Of a stretch of DNA of 37,504 nucleotides, positions 1 through 10,800 are shown in pieces. This DNA comes from Gnetum montanum. Its lineage: Eukaryota > Streptophyta > Gnetopsida > Gnetales > Gnetaceae. The stretch covers positions 413,070-450,573 of the forward strand of contig MNCI01028260.1 of the NCBI GenBank assembly GCA_015680685.1, written 5' to 3'. The position numbers and the translations under genes are program-made. Numbering within the stretch: the stretch's first letter is position 1; every line of letters begins with the position of its first letter. The notes below the pieces were generated by a model that did no database searches, had not been told where the DNA came from, and saw only the letters and a list, made by a program, of their open reading frames with translations.

Positions 1-526
1 CAGTACTTGGCAAAGTTGGCTGAATCTCTTTAAAGTAAGTCATTTGTAGTTTACACACAACACAATCGTTACATTTCTCACAACCGCACGCCGCAACAGC
101 ACACACACATACTCACATTAACTACTGAGTTTATTTGGAGGTATCTGGGCCTTGGTGTTGCCAGAGACCAGCAGGCACCTAAATCCTATTTGAGGACACT
201 CGTTGGCGGTCGCGTCCCAAACGGTCGCCAACAGTTACCCATCCTAGTTCTACTCCAGAGTGAGCATGCTTAATTATGGAATTTTTATCTTAGTTATTAC
301 CACTGCACCAAATTCTAATTTTTGGAAACTATTTTTGCAAGTTCCTAATTTTAAACTAATAGTTTAATGACAAAAATTTAAATTTTTTGTTAATTAACGA
401 GAATTTTAAATTTTTCCGTTAGTTGACAGACAATTAAAAATTTTCCATCATATAATGGAGAATTTACCATTTCGTTGTGAATGGCAGCAATAGTTGCAGT
501 GATGCGCCATGTCAATGTCAAGGTCT
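1..526. other. unassigned, no gene recognised
   Basis: I see no coding region or recognisable repeat boundary here. The stretch at about 120-260 is less AT-rich than its surroundings, and the DNA after 260 becomes AT-rich. Open frames on the minus strand that enter this region come from the adjacent minisatellite. Confidence 0.4.
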
Positions 527-744
527 GCGCGATGGCGTTGGAGGTAGTAATGGGTGCCGTTGGAGGCGATGATGAATGACATGGGAGATAGTGATAGGCA
601 ACATGGGAGGTAGTTATGGATAGCATGGAAGGCAGTGATAAGCGGCATGGGAGGCAGTGATGGATGGCATTGGAGGCAGTGATGGGTGGCATTGCAAGCA
701 GTGATAAGTAGCGCGGGATGCAATCATGGGCAGTGCAGGACAGT
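527..744. repeat. 22-bp minisatellite, about 10 degenerate copies
   Basis: Successive units of exactly 22 bp can be laid out from about 549 to 724 (ends at 570, 592, 614, 636, 658, 680, 702 and 724), with degenerate units on both sides. A typical unit starts GATGG, has GGCATKGGAGG in the middle and ends CAGT. Because 22 is not a multiple of 3 and the unit has no stop on the minus strand, several overlapping minus-strand frames stay open. These frames are a by-product of the repeat and not genes. Confidence 0.9.
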
Positions 745-2332
745 AGGACGTAGTGTAGTGTGGTGTGGTGTGGCATGCAGGCACAACGCAGTAGAGCTGC
801 ACAGTGTTACAGGGCTGTGCAGGGCTACACAAGTGAACGGCGGGCATGATTGTTTTTTGTTTTAGTGCCCTTGGGCTTAACCCCAAGGGCCCGATCTTAG
901 TAGCTGCGGTGCTATGGTTGCTCGCGGCACTATGGTTGGCTATGGTCCTTGCCACAGCTGGCCGTAGGCTAGAAGAAATTATATATATATATATATTTGC
1001 AAATAAATTTTTTTTGTTAAATTTGGAAGTTTGAATTATGAAAAGTGAATGTGGTGAATTCATTAATGAATGTAGTTGACGGGAGTGGGGCTGCAATGAG
1101 AAGAGGTAGAGTTTGAGTTCCACAACTACACCATCCTATGGAACCCTAGCATCATCATGTGGAGCATTGACGGGGTGCCCATATGAGTTTTCATCAATGC
1201 GTAGGATTTGGATGTCCCTTTACCCTACAAGCAATCACAGAAGGTCATGTGCGGTCTCTAGAATGACAACGATTGGGCCACCGACAAAGGGCAAACCAAA
1301 TCGACTAGTCCTACTTCTCCTGCCCCCTTTTTTTCAATAAATTTTTTTTATATAATTTAATTTGAGCCTTAGGTTTGAACCTAAGAGCTCCTGCACGTTG
1401 TCCCCCCTCTTTTTTAAAAAATTTTTTAATAACTTTTTTTTCTTTTTTAAAAATTAAAACTATGGGGGCTTGGGTTTGAGCGCATGACCTCCCGTTCAAA
1501 ATTAAAGTTTTCTTTTAACTTATTATTATTATTTTATTCCATCTTGTCTTAGCGGTTGACATGTTGGTTCAGCCAATGACAAGGTAAGGGTTTGGTATGG
1601 GTAAATGGTGATTTTGGGTTGATTTCTGATCCTAAAATTTTGATAGTTTTTAAAAATAATAAAATAATAAATTTATATTATTTTAATGCACCCATAACAA
1701 AAACCTTCAAACATTAATATCTCCTAAACTGTAACTTTGATTGAGATAAAATTTGTATCGTTGGAATCATCTCAACAAGTACTATGCATTTAACATAGTT
1801 TTAGGATTTAAAAAATGATGTTGATTTTTCAGAAATTAAAATGACCAACCTAGGCTATTTTGTTGATGATATTTCTAGGCTAACATATGGTAGCTTGGAA
1901 TCTTCTAGATTACTTGGATAGTAAATTTTAACAACACAAAATCAATTCAGGTCATGGTTACTAACTTTCTTAAAAGAAATTTAATAATGATCCTAATTGA
2001 TTAATAATTATAGTATTAAGATTGGTAAGAGTTACCTAGACCAGTGTATCATTATCTTACCAACATGTCTTGTAATTGATGAATTTTGATGAGGTGTGAT
2101 AAAATATTTATCAATTAATGATATCCATGAAAGAAGTTTGTTGGTTGATGGGATCTAGATGCTTGATCCATTGTTTGTGAAGTTGATAGAAAGGTATCTT
2201 TTGACTTGCATCATAAATATATGGTACATCCGATGAAGTTCAATGGCTTTCCATGTGTTGTGAATTTAGGGTTCATCATCAAGTTCATGTTTTAGTTGGT
2301 CCATGGTTCTGAATAGTCCTTGGGTCATGGTT
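745..2332. other. unassigned AT-rich DNA with small structures
   Basis: No supported gene. It holds a perfect 9-bp stem-loop at 867-890 (GCCCTTGGG, loop CTTAAC, CCCAAGGGC), an (AT)n run near 978-994 and T-rich tracts at 1325-1450. If the minus-strand LTR at 2350-2954 is a 5' LTR, the part next to 2332 would be the start of that element's internal region, but I found no gag or pol motif in it. Confidence 0.5.
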
Positions 2333-2346
2333 TGCTCTAATACCAA
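2333..2346 (-). other. primer-binding site, initiator tRNA-Met type
   Basis: Read on the minus strand this is TTGGTATTAGAGCA. It differs at one position from TGGTATCAGAGC, the usual initiator-Met primer site of many plant Ty1/copia and Ty3/chromovirus elements. It lies 3 bases from the LTR edge at 2350, the expected spacing, and fixes that LTR as a 5' LTR on the minus strand. Confidence 0.75.
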
Positions 2347-2349
2347 TTA

Positions 2350-2954
2350 TGACATCCCATCCTCAGATGTCATGGAAAACATAAAATATACAATATATTA
2401 GACACTATGCATACAAAGAAAATATACCAAATGTGAAATATAAATGATATTTGACATTATGTATAAAGGAAATAATAGGAAAAATGTAGAAAGAGAAAGA
2501 AAAAAAATGCTTTATTGATATAGAATGACATATTTGGATCATGCTCTGAGAGTGTTCCTTGGGGTTTTCTTCCTTTGGCATCTATCCCTTAGAGGCAATT
2601 TAGCACTACCACCATGGTTAGGCCTATAACTTGGTCAGAAGGGATGTACGGTCCACTTCTTATCTTGTTTCACCTAGCTTCCTGTGACTTACCTATACTG
2701 GCTCCACCATCCCATGACTTGCCTGTACTGGCTCTACCATTCCCATGCTAGCATGACCTCTAACGTTGAGTATAAATGCCTTAGGTCAAACCCCAAAAGG
2801 TTACCTCAAGAGACACGTTCATTATTACAACATGCCCTTTCGGGTCTTAATCACAACTATCCTTTTGGGTCTTGTTAAGATAACAATAACACTTGTTATG
2901 AAGAGATACCATCTTCATTAGTTAGTAGCATCATTTGGGAATGGGGATGTGACA
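2350..2954 (-). mobile_element. 5' LTR of a minus-strand LTR retrotransposon
   Basis: The plus-strand left edge reads TGACATCCC and the right edge GGGATGTGACA. These form imperfect terminal inverted repeats with the TG...CA ends of an LTR, 605 bp long. The primer-binding site lies immediately to the left, so the element should run leftwards. Inside are two tandem copies of a roughly 31-bp unit (about 2682-2745, each with TGACTTRCCTRTACTGGCTC) and two short copies around CCTTTYGGGTCTT (about 2834-2875). The partner LTR is not in the window, so the element is incomplete here or decayed beyond recognition. Confidence 0.75.
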
Positions 2955-4375
2955 CCAACAGAACACCATTTTGGTTTAGTGGGAGTGTAGTTGGGGCTAG
3001 GGTAGTCCCAACTATCCCTCTGTCATGTGGCCCACGATCCATGACTCACACTAATCCTAATCCTATAAATACCTCAGTGCTCCACGTTTTAGGGGTTGGC
3101 AAATCTGAAATGAGGTGGGCATTTTGGCATTTTTTGTTTGGGCATTTTGAAGTGACTACTAGGCATAGAACACACTTAGCATTTTGGGCAGACATCATTG
3201 CACATCACCATAGCATCATTGTACACCACCTGGCACACAATGCACCACTGCAGCTTGTAGGACACCATGACAACCAACCCAACATGCTTAGACTTCATGG
3301 TGATGTCAGTTTTTTGTAGCTAGACACCTTGGGACTGTGACTATGCTACCTACTATGCCTGTTTGTACATCATGTACCTCATAAAATTTTCTTTGTAGTT
3401 AACTATGTTCCCCCATTCTTTCTTGCTCAATTTTTGTGCATTTTTCTCCTATGTTTTAGCATTCTATTCACATTTTACATTGTTTAAGCATATATTTGTG
3501 CATTTTCACCCTCATTTTTGCATTTGAAACCTCTATTATGCTCACACCTGTAGACACCACGGACATTGTAGAAGATACTGGATGCAACATCTACATGTAT
3601 GACCATTCGAAGGGTCATTGCCTAGTTTTGTTACATCTACAAGAGTATTGGATAGGTGTCTTAAATCTAAAGTTTGTGCAAAAACACATGCCTGGAGATT
3701 TCCCCTTCCACAAGGTAATCATAGATAGTCCCACCATTGATTGTACCATCCTAGGGGGACTTATTTCCAACCTCAACATGGTCATCAACTACAGTGGCAA
3801 CAACCACAGTCATGGGGGAGGCCACCATCAAATTAGCCCTATCCTTCCTACCAGCCAAAACCACATGGATATTATGTTCAACATCCTATTTCTTTAACTA
3901 GTTTTGTGTCCTCTACTTCAAATCGTCACTACAACTATCCTGAGTATCATCAACCCATGACATCCCATGAGGGATCACCACCTAGCACCTCTTATCATTG
4001 ATCTTACCCTTGATATCCTCCTACTCCATTGTGTTACAAGCCACTATCAATGACACAAGAAGGTTCAACACTCCAATATCAGAAAATGAATGCCACTTGT
4101 GCTGTGAATGTGCATATAAATACTGACACTAGTGGGTCTCAACTGCAATGTAGGAAACACCCCTTCTGGAGGAAAGGCCATAAGCTAAAGCAAACCATGC
4201 ATGGGTCCACCACATCATCCAAACTAGCATAATGCTAATCTAGTGCACCACCTTCCTTGTCTCAACCACTATCCTTTAATCTTACACACAGGCCATCATC
4301 CATTATTACTCCAATCCCAAACCCAAACAATGAATCTAACAGTGTGGAGAGAAACAAATCCATGCATACCATATC
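2955..4375. other. unassigned repeat-like DNA, possible promoter
   Basis: A TATA-like CTATAAATA lies at 3063-3071 on the plus strand, after a CCCACG-containing stretch that looks like an LTR U3 region. A 133-codon plus-strand frame at 3496-3897 has no family I recognise; it contains a His/Gly-rich patch (HSHGGGHH) and no transmembrane segment. A GCATTTT-like word recurs at 3120-3520. This is probably another decayed LTR element, but I could not find its boundaries. Confidence 0.35.
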
Positions 4376-4380
4376 ATGAT
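4376..4380. repeat. target-site duplication ATGAT, left copy
   Basis: ATGAT lies directly before the TG end of the solo LTR. The same 5 bases directly follow its CA end at 5495-5499. Five bases is the usual duplication size for plant LTR retrotransposons. Confidence 0.85.
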
Positions 4381-4726
4381 TGATGAGTGGCGAGGTACCC
4401 CTACACTCAACCATACAAAACGAGCGTCACATGCGCGATCTGGTCAAACTCCGCAGATGGACTAGTTGTGGCACCTAGATAGTTAGCCTTAGGTCGCAGT
4501 TCGCTGTCTTCCCATCTAGACTAGTTTTGCATATGTCACGTATGGTTTAGTCTAGATGAGGTGTATGATGTGTTCTAATTCTAATGCTACTCCTGATGGC
4601 AGTGGAAAATAATATTTAACTAAATCTAAGCTAAGAGGAAAAGGGTAAGAAAATCTAATCTAGCCTAAGTGCGACGAGCAACCGATTCCTTGATCAACCG
4701 TACACATCTTGGACTTCGTGCACGAC

Positions 4727-4852
4727 TGCCACTGGGACTACCAAGCATAGGCCTAGGTACGCCACTGGGATTACCAAGCGCAGACCCCAAATACGCCACT
4801 GGGTTACCAAGCGTAGATCCCCCTAGCTACACCACTGGGCTACCAAGCAGTC
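4727..4852. repeat. tandem repeat in LTR, 4 copies of 33-36 bp
   Basis: The core CCACTGGGNTACCAAGC occurs at 4729, 4762, 4796 and 4832, giving periods of 33, 34 and 36 bp. The LTR at 13309 has only about two copies in the same place (about 13652-13710), so copy number varies within the family. The repeating GLPS words in the overlapping open frame come from this repeat. Confidence 0.85.
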
Positions 4853-5236
4853 ACACTTAAATGCTCGTAATCAAGTCGAACTCGTTCCGCTTCTAGGAGT
4901 TTAGGGTTGAGAGACTAATCGCGATAAGTAACCGATTCCTTAACTAGCCGTACACACCCGTAGATGCTCGTAGTCAAGTCGTACTTACACCGCGCTATGA
5001 AAGCAATAAATAACATGAAATAAATAACAATAAATAAACTAAGTGAATGCTGCAATGATGAAGTAATCTCGATCTTTATTGCCGGTCATGTGCGTGTCCA
5101 AGTACGGCACACTCGAATAAAGACACCGTACAATCACATTCACCACACTGCGGGCAGACACGGGAAAATTCTAACTCTGGAGGGATCAAACTGCCAGAGC
5201 TTTGCTATATTAAAACTGGGATCCCAAATGAGGGAG

Positions 5237-5245
5237 AGCCGCCTC
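5237..5245 (-). promoter_or_regulatory. TATA box of solo LTR
   Basis: On the minus strand this reads CTATAAATA. The same word sits in the equivalent place in all three other family members (14058-14066 minus, 7172-7180 plus, 36426-36434 plus). Transcription would run leftwards from about 5210. Confidence 0.75.
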
Positions 5246-5272
5246 TTATTTATAGACATGGCGGCCGACTGT

Positions 5273-5457
5273 GATATCGCGTACACGATATCGCAGGGAA
5301 GGACGCGATATCGCGTACGTGATATCGCGGGGGATGCGATATCGCGGCCCATGATACATCGCGACTCTGATACGATAGGGGGGTGATATCATGGCAACTG
5401 ATACGATACAACAGGGTGGTGATATCCCAGCGACTGATACAACAGGGCTGTGATATC
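5273..5457. promoter_or_regulatory. array of 8 GATATC palindromes upstream of the TATA box
   Basis: GATATC occurs at 5273, 5287, 5307, 5321, 5338, 5385, 5421 and 5452, with degenerate GATAC-type words between. Several are extended to longer palindromes, the best being ACGCGATATCGCGT at 5302-5315. By chance one such hexamer is expected in about 4 kb. The array begins about 28 bp upstream of the TATA box, where an enhancer or repressor array of the LTR promoter would sit. Its function is inferred from position only. Confidence 0.7.
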
Positions 5458-5494
5458 CCGACTATCAGCACTATGAGCAATTCAGGTCTCATCA

Positions 5495-5499
5495 ATGAT
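5495..5499. repeat. target-site duplication ATGAT, right copy
   Basis: Matches 4376-4380 exactly and directly follows the CTCATCA end of the solo LTR. Confidence 0.85.
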
Positions 5500-5539
5500 C
5501 AAGGGTGTAATTGTGGGCTAGACATCCATAATGTTAAGA

Positions 5540-5947
5540 AACCTCATACCCTGATCCACCATACATTTAACCATCAAGTGTGTGACCAAAATTTTTTCTA
5601 CCTAGCCACCACACCACCAACAAACACCCAGTGGCTAGGGCATGGACGGTTACCAGTGTTTCATACATGCATGGATCCTATTTATCCACTTATTAATCCT
5701 TATCATAGCCAAATGTTTAGTTTTGGGGGNGAATCTCGAAGCTTAGAATGGGGGTAACCCCCAAAACTAAACATTTGGCTATGATAAGGATTAATAAGTG
5801 GATAAATAGGATCCATGCATGTATGAAACACTGGTAACCGTCCATGCCCTAGCCACTGGGTGTTTGTTGGTGGTGTGGTGGCTAGGTAGAAAAAATTTTG
5901 GTCACACACTTGATGGTTAAATGTATGGTGGATCAGGGTATGAGGTT
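5540..5947. repeat. perfect 190-bp inverted repeat, N-bounded
   Basis: Bases 5540-5729 are the exact reverse complement of 5758-5947. I compared the arms along their length and saw no mismatch. The spacer (5730-5757) starts with N and contains an AAGCTT site, and the right arm ends exactly at the N at 5948. Everything around it is old and diverged, so a flawless palindrome that stops at ambiguous bases is best explained as a sequencing or assembly fold-back. A very recent inverted duplication is possible. The similar open frames on the two strands here are the two arms read in opposite directions. Confidence 0.85.
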
Positions 5948-5948
5948 N

Positions 5949-7064
5949 GCTTCTCTTTTCTTCTTTTATAAGGAATGGTGGTTGTTTTGTGGGAGCATCT
6001 TATGTCTCAAGGGAATGAACTGGCCTTAGAATGGTGATGTGAAGTCACTGAACATGATTGGTTTTGGTCTGGATTAATGATGGATCCTATCAAGTCATTT
6101 AACCATAAAATTCACAAGGGACTTCATGTGACCTGAATCAGGAACTTCATTCCACTCTCTCTCATCCATCAATGCTTTTCATGTCTCACCTCACTACTGG
6201 TTTCATGTTCTTATTCGATTTCCTGGTTTGATGTGTCAAAATTCTTAGGTAGTTTCTTTTGGGATTTTTGTACTTAACCTTATGTAACCATTAATCATCC
6301 ACAGAGCCCATAGACTCTTTGGTTTGAAGTTATGGAAGGGCATAAAAGGCCTATGCTTGCTTTGGGAAGGACCCACTTGCATATCTTTTGGTTGGGTTAG
6401 TTAAGTTCTTTATCCTTAGACACTCTTACAATCAAATTCTTTTTTTACCTCATCAATGCCATCTAATTATGCACATTTTCACAACATTTTTTAGTGAACT
6501 TCCCTTTTTATTGTTGTGAATTCTTACACCATCTTCAAATATTTCCTTGAGTTGAACTTTTTCAACTTTAATGGACTGCTTATCTATTTTACCATATCTA
6601 ATAGCCTTCTAGCTAATGCTCCTAAAGAAATCAATCTACCACAATCACAATGTAGCCAAGTGTAATCACCAATGAGACAAAATACTTACCAGCTCTATGT
6701 TACACATGGCATACTAATTTGTGATTTTGTTGTGATTGTAGTGGGAAGCATGGACTGGAAGTGGGACTATCTTCACTAGGGATGATGTAGCAATACCACA
6801 CGACAAGGATCATTCATGGTCGTGGGATTTTTTCTCTTGCTCTTTAGCTACCAAGCGGTGTTGGATGTCAGTTTTATCTAGGGCGTTCACTTCTCTTATC
6901 ATGAGCACCCAATTTTTTAAAGATATGAACTTTGTACACTTGGGAACTCAGAGTTTGTCTATTCCATATGAGTCAATTTGTATGTTAGTTAATAATCCCA
7001 TACCTTCCCAATATTTTGTAAGAAACTTGTTCCTCTTATTCTTCATTAAGGATGAATTTTCATT
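5949..7064 (+). other. 3' internal region of a plus-strand TGATGAG element, no gene recognised
   Basis: The last about 90 bases (from 6985) align with the sequence before the polypurine tract in the elements at 14190-14280 (reversed) and, over a shorter stretch, at 36220-36301, so this is internal retrotransposon sequence. Further upstream I recognise no protein motif and no trace of the coiled-coil ORF carried by the other copies. The left border and the 5' LTR are not visible. Confidence 0.45.
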
Positions 7065-7078
7065 TAGTTGTGGGGGTA
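7065..7078 (+). other. polypurine tract before the 3' LTR
   Basis: AGTTGTGGGGGTA directly precedes the TGATGA LTR start. The same tract is at 14190-14203 (minus strand, GTTGTGGGGGTA) and, decayed, at 36288-36301 (GTCGTGGTGGTA). It primes plus-strand DNA synthesis in LTR retrotransposons and fixes the following LTR as a 3' LTR. Confidence 0.75.
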
Positions 7079-7871
7079 TGATGAATCATTTTTTTCATCT
7101 ACTCTGATGTTGGGTATCTGATGTCGGATCCTTGATGTCAGATATCCAAATGTCATGGGGTATATGTCAGCCTATAAATATAGTGCTTGGGCTCACAATT
7201 TTCATATCAATTTTTTTCATAGTTAGCGAAGCTCTTATAGTTTGTTTCCTCTAGAGTTAAAATATTTTTTGAGTGCCCATAGCAGGAGTTTGAGTATATA
7301 TGGATCTTTGTTCAAACATTGATGTACCTGAGCACAGTAGTGTAATAGGAACAAAAATGAACTCTTTTGATAATCCTTGCAGCACTGAGAATAGATTAAT
7401 GTTTCCTTTAATGCACTTTACTTTAATGCATTTAAATTAAGAAATTAATTTCCAGTTATTAATGAACACAAGCATGACCACTTTGAGCATACATATAGTG
7501 CTTAGTAACCCAACAACACTTAATGTTTGGTGGCCTAGTGGTGCTATATGTCTTCAAGAAACTGGGGTGGGTACTTGTGTTAGGCTAGCTAGGCTAGTTT
7601 AGATTTTACTCTCCATTGTTCATTAGCTTAATTAATTCATCTCTTTGTCATCATTAGGAGTAGCATAGAATTAGACAACATCATATGCCTCACTTTGGAC
7701 TAAACCATACGTGACAAAGCTACCACTAGTCCAAGTGGGAAGATAGTGAATTGCGATCAGAGCATAACAATTTAGATACCATAACTAGTCCCAGCCATGG
7801 AATTTGACTAGATCATGCATGAACGCTTGTGATTCGTATGGTTGGATGTAGGGGTACCTCACTACTCATCA
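7079..7871 (+). mobile_element. 3' LTR, TGATGAG family, inserted in LINE
   Basis: The ends are TGATGAA and CTCATCA, length 793 bp. The TATA box is at 7172-7180, preceded by a decayed form of the GATATC array (words such as GATATCC and GATGTC at 7110-7150). The U5 part aligns in reverse with 4381-4600 and 13309-13560. Its right end abuts reverse-transcriptase coding sequence of the LINE, so the element probably landed inside the LINE. The flanking bases on the right are TCTTA, and no matching left duplication was found because the 5' LTR is missing from the window. Confidence 0.85.
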
Positions 7872-10800
7872 TCTTATATCAAATTATGTTCCTAATCTTT
7901 CTATATAGTATAGCATAGAAAATATGTAACAAGGATGAAGAGATAAGGAGCAAGAGGGAAATGTTGCCTAACTAAGCATTTAAAGTTAAAACTATTACTA
8001 ATGTCAAAATTTGTAGCCACAAGTGCATTAGCATTTACAAAAAGAGTTTCTACCAGTCTAATAAATTTTTCTTTAAAACTACATTTGCGAACACAAGTAA
8101 TAATAAATTACCATTCAATTCTATCATGTGCTTTAGCATAATCAAGTTTCAAAAAAGCAATGTCTTAATTAGAATACTCAACTCATTGCATACCCTCTAA
8201 ACTTGCAACAACATTATCCAAAATATATCTATCTTTGATAAAGCCAATTTGCGCTAGAGTAATTAACTAAGGAATAATTGGTTTTAATCTCTAGTAAGAC
8301 ATTTAGCCAAAAATTTATAAATAGAATTTAGAAAAGTAATAGGATGCTAATTATTGATGTGGAAAAGATCACATTCATTAGGAATAACTCTGATAACTGC
8401 TCTATTTAGCTCTTTGACCAAGTGAATGTTATTCAATGGATTTTATGAAAACACAATAAATGTTTATACCAACAACATCCCAATGATTTTAAAAAATTCA
8501 ATGAGAATTTTATTGAAACTTGGAGCTTTATCATTAGCCAAGCTAAGTAGTACATATTTTATTTTAGTAAGATATCTTATTTAAGAAGATAGTAATAACT
8601 ACTATGAACAATATTAGGTAAATGATCAAAATTAGAAAGAAAATCCTCATGATCTAAACCCTTGAAATAAATATAGGTCAAAAATATTTTTCAAGAAAAC
8701 CATTAATAATAAGAGGATCAAAACTAATTTAACCATTAACTTCCATGGAGTCAATAACAAGTAAACTACCTTTATCTTTTAAAATTTTAAAAAATTCCTT
8801 GCATGGTTCTCCATCTACTTTTAACAAGTTAAGGTGACTCTTGATGAACATACTCTTAGCATTATGCATATCCCATTTTTGTTTAATTGAGAGAACATAA
8901 GAAAGTTATTATTTATTATCATCATCATCATGTTAGCCTTGTCCCCACAAAATGGGGTCAGCTAATAAGCAAGTCATTATTTTAAAGTGCAATGTTGATT
9001 TGTTGAATTTCATCATAGAATTTTTTTCTCAATCTTCCTTTGTCTCTTGGCATATTTCTTATTCAACCAATGGGTAAAATTTCAAACATAATATATAGCA
9101 TGCAACCATTAAGCAATCCAACCTGATTTACTAAGGAGTCTTATTTTTACATTCGAGAGAGACATCAAAATACCTTTTCTAGAAGAAGTAAGAAATAAAG
9201 ATGCATTCATATGAAAAAGTTCATAACATCGAACTAGAAATTTAAAACAAAATTCTAAATTAAGAAAAATAGGAAAAGAGTTACATTTATGTGAACTTTA
9301 ACCATTTTATCACAAAACCAAGAAGAATACTTGGAATAATAAGAATAGTCAAGTCTTTCAAAAATTCAATCATTACCTTTACAAAGGTTAGACCAAGTAA
9401 ATTAATCATCATAATAAAAATTTGATCTGGTAGCATTAAATAAATAAAATTGTTCCTTAAGATCATACCAAATAGAAAGCTCATGGGCTATAAGCTAAGA
9501 AGAAGCCCCACCAATTTTATATAAGAATTTTCAATCATATTAAAATCACAACCAAAAAGTCAATGAATGTTAGGCAAACTTTAGAGAAGAAACTACCATA
9601 GAGTAATTCTATTTAGAAAAGTAGAAGAAGCATAAATATTGCAAATAATAAAAGGACCTAAAGCACCTTGAAGAATTACCTAGACTATAGAATTATCTTT
9701 ACCATGAGATAGAATTGTTTTAGACAAAAAATGATTGATAATGAAAGTTGCATCATCTTAACCAATATTATGATTAGTAAATAATGCTATAAAATCATGA
9801 GGAATATTGCTACTAGTCATGACTATATCTGATTTAAAACTTTTAATCTTGTAAAAAGAATACAATGAAGAACTAAATGTTATGTGTGATGAAAAAACAC
9901 TAATAACGTTTGTGTAAAGTCTATTAGTAAGACCTTAGATATTTCATGAAAAGATTAACATTGGTTGGAGGGGGAGGAGGCTCTCATCTTGTCAATAGAA
10001 TCAACATTATCAAAAGAAAGTATCTTTATATCTTGTAAAATACTTGTAAATGAATTATTAGTAATTAAAATATATTGAATGTGTTATCTATTCTAAGTAT
10101 TTGATATGTATTCACCAATAGATAGACTTCCTTGATATTTTTTATTTTGAAAAACTATTTGGAAATCATCTAAACCAACAACAAGCTTTTGTGAGATCTT
10201 AGAAACATATATTTTTTTCTCCTTAGTCATTAATGAATTCTTTGAAACTAATTTAACTGGAACCTTCCTTGAAGATACATTTTGTTAAATAATAATAAAA
10301 GAAAAGGATGGACTAACTGTTGTAACATCAACAAAAGATATCATCACAAGATCTACAACATTTTTTGAACAAACTTTAGCAAAATCTATAACATTTGTAG
10401 AAGGAACCTTAGTAGTGTTTGTAATATTGTGTTGTTAACATGCTTGGATGACCTTTTTTGTAGCATAAAATGACATGAATCAAACATATGACACTCTTGA
10501 TGATAATAGTAACATGACTTTGAAAGATTGTAATAAATGACCTTATGCACATAATCAATTCTACTAGCATACAAAATAATTTCTCACTTAAGTGAATCAA
10601 GATCCACCTCAATCATATATCAAAGTCTACAAAAACCATTGGTTGGAAAGATTAAGGATTATAGAATGCTTGATTAGCCTAGTTTGAGAGATATTATTCC
10701 TTTTGACTTTTTCAAAAATCAATGAAAGATTTGATAATTCAAAAAAATAAAAAATCCTTCAAAATTCAAGAGATGTTGGATTAAAAGAGAAATTCTACAT

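Larger units (their letters stand above)
4381..5494 (-). mobile_element. solo LTR, TGATGAG family
   Basis: The ends are TGATGAG...CTCATCA, a 7-bp inverted repeat, and ATGAT flanks both sides exactly. No primer site or polypurine tract adjoins either end, so this is a solo LTR left by recombination between two LTRs. It aligns end to end with the LTR at 13309-14189 and, in reverse, with those at 7079-7871 and 36302-37179. The TATA box orientation gives minus-strand transcription. At 1114 bp it is 230-320 bp longer than its relatives. The extra length is in internal tandem repeats, a second direct repeat (compare about 4672-4715 with 4921-4955) and a longer GATATC array. It keeps many CpG sites, so it is probably the youngest of the four. 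Confidence 0.9.

Noticed and set aside
390-1123. Three overlapping minus-strand open frames of 91-169 codons
   Set aside because: They owe their openness to the 22-bp minisatellite, have His/Pro/Ser-rich low-complexity translations, and match no family I know.
4669-4860. Plus-strand frame with repeating GLPS words
   Set aside because: The words are the translation of the LTR tandem repeat, inside a solo LTR and on the strand opposite to its transcription.
5090-5757. Overlapping frames on both strands across the solo LTR end and the palindrome
   Set aside because: They arise from the stop-free GATATC array and from the two arms of the inverted repeat.
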